Source: DAHUYF01 sp035509275 (GTDB taxonomy: Bacteria > Pseudomonadota > Alphaproteobacteria > ATCC43930 > CGMCC-115725). From it: a DNA stretch of 29,236 nucleotides. The position numbers were made by a program, and so were the translations under genes. Of this stretch, positions 29,174 to 29,236 are shown piece by piece. Within the stretch, counting starts at the first letter, position 1; each line of letters starts with the position of its first letter. Where the stretch lies: assembly GCA_035509275.1 (NCBI GenBank), contig DATJLU010000203.1, forward strand, positions 1 through 29,236. Direction: 5' to 3'. The notes under the pieces are model-generated. The model did no database searches. It was given only the letters and a program-made list of their open reading frames with translations, and had not been told where the DNA came from.

Positions 29174-29236
29174 CCGTCGCGGGCTGGGGGGCCGGCGGGA
29201 GGGCCGGCCAGGGCGCGCGCAGCGCGGGCAGGATCA
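29160..29236 (-). CDS. Possible C-terminal end of a - strand gene, cut by window edge
   Basis: On the - strand a frame is open from the window edge to TAG at 29162-29160, reading as an Ala/Pro-rich tail (LPALRAPWPALPPAPQPATADVS). An alternative - strand frame also stays open to a TGA near 29152, so the frame is not certain. The 25-residue fragment cannot be assigned to a family. Confidence 0.25.
   Translation of the reverse strand, partial: ILPALRAPWPALPPAPQPATADVS

Overview
The window (about two-thirds G+C) reads as chromosome of an alphaproteobacterium, probably Rhodospirillales/Hyphomicrobiales-like. The pointers are the GC-rich codon use, the DUF1285 - CoA-pyrophosphatase - DUF6111 - CCA-transferase gene order, the MoxR - DUF58 - DUF4159 operon, the short psd-pssA pair, an Azotobacter-type 7Fe ferredoxin, and dispersed GCGAAAGC-cored palindromes. 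The assignment is inference from gene content; no rRNA or tRNA gene was found.

Region 1 (1-10657). After the 3' end of a DUF971 gene and a 7Fe ferredoxin gene (fdxA) on the + strand, eleven consecutive genes run on the - strand. In transcription order they are: an AprA/fumarate-reductase-type flavoprotein, a small AprB-like 2x[4Fe-4S] ferredoxin, a HEAT-repeat protein, a GntR/UTRA regulator, a NitT/TauT-type substrate-binding protein with an extra C-terminal region, an ABC permease, an unusual membrane protein, an ABC ATPase, a SCO/SenC copper chaperone-like protein, a diheme cytochrome c and a Crp/Fnr regulator. Spacing is 0-17 nt or overlapping except in front of the binding-protein gene (248 nt, holding a GntR-type palindrome) and between it and the permease (54 nt). 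This is the most interesting part: an importer physically joined to a flavin/Fe-S oxidoreductase and to periplasmic copper/haem proteins, with no substrate that I can name.

Region 2 (10658-16792). A divergent intergenic region with a nested palindrome is followed by + strand genes for an NnrU-family membrane protein, two overlapping MFS transporters, a GrpB/UPF0157 protein and an LLM-class flavin oxidoreductase. The last gene converges on an AraC-type regulator with 17 bp of 3' overlap.

Region 3 (16796-20195, - strand). Housekeeping-type genes in transcription order: DUF1285, NudL-type Nudix hydrolase, DUF6111, CCA tRNA nucleotidyltransferase/poly(A) polymerase family, then a Tat-exported HiPIP and the AraC regulator. 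A 426-nt repeat-filled gap separates DUF6111 from the CCA gene.

Region 4 (20231-28814, + strand). A MoxR AAA+ ATPase, a DUF58 protein, a 913-aa BatA/DUF4159 membrane protein and a 696-aa VWA/GATase-like membrane protein form an operon that is likewise split by a palindromic repeat. It is followed by phosphatidylserine decarboxylase and phosphatidylserine synthase, which catalyse the two consecutive steps to phosphatidylethanolamine. The last 420 nt hold inverted repeats, a second copy of the 80-bp dispersed element and perhaps the 3' end of a - strand gene.
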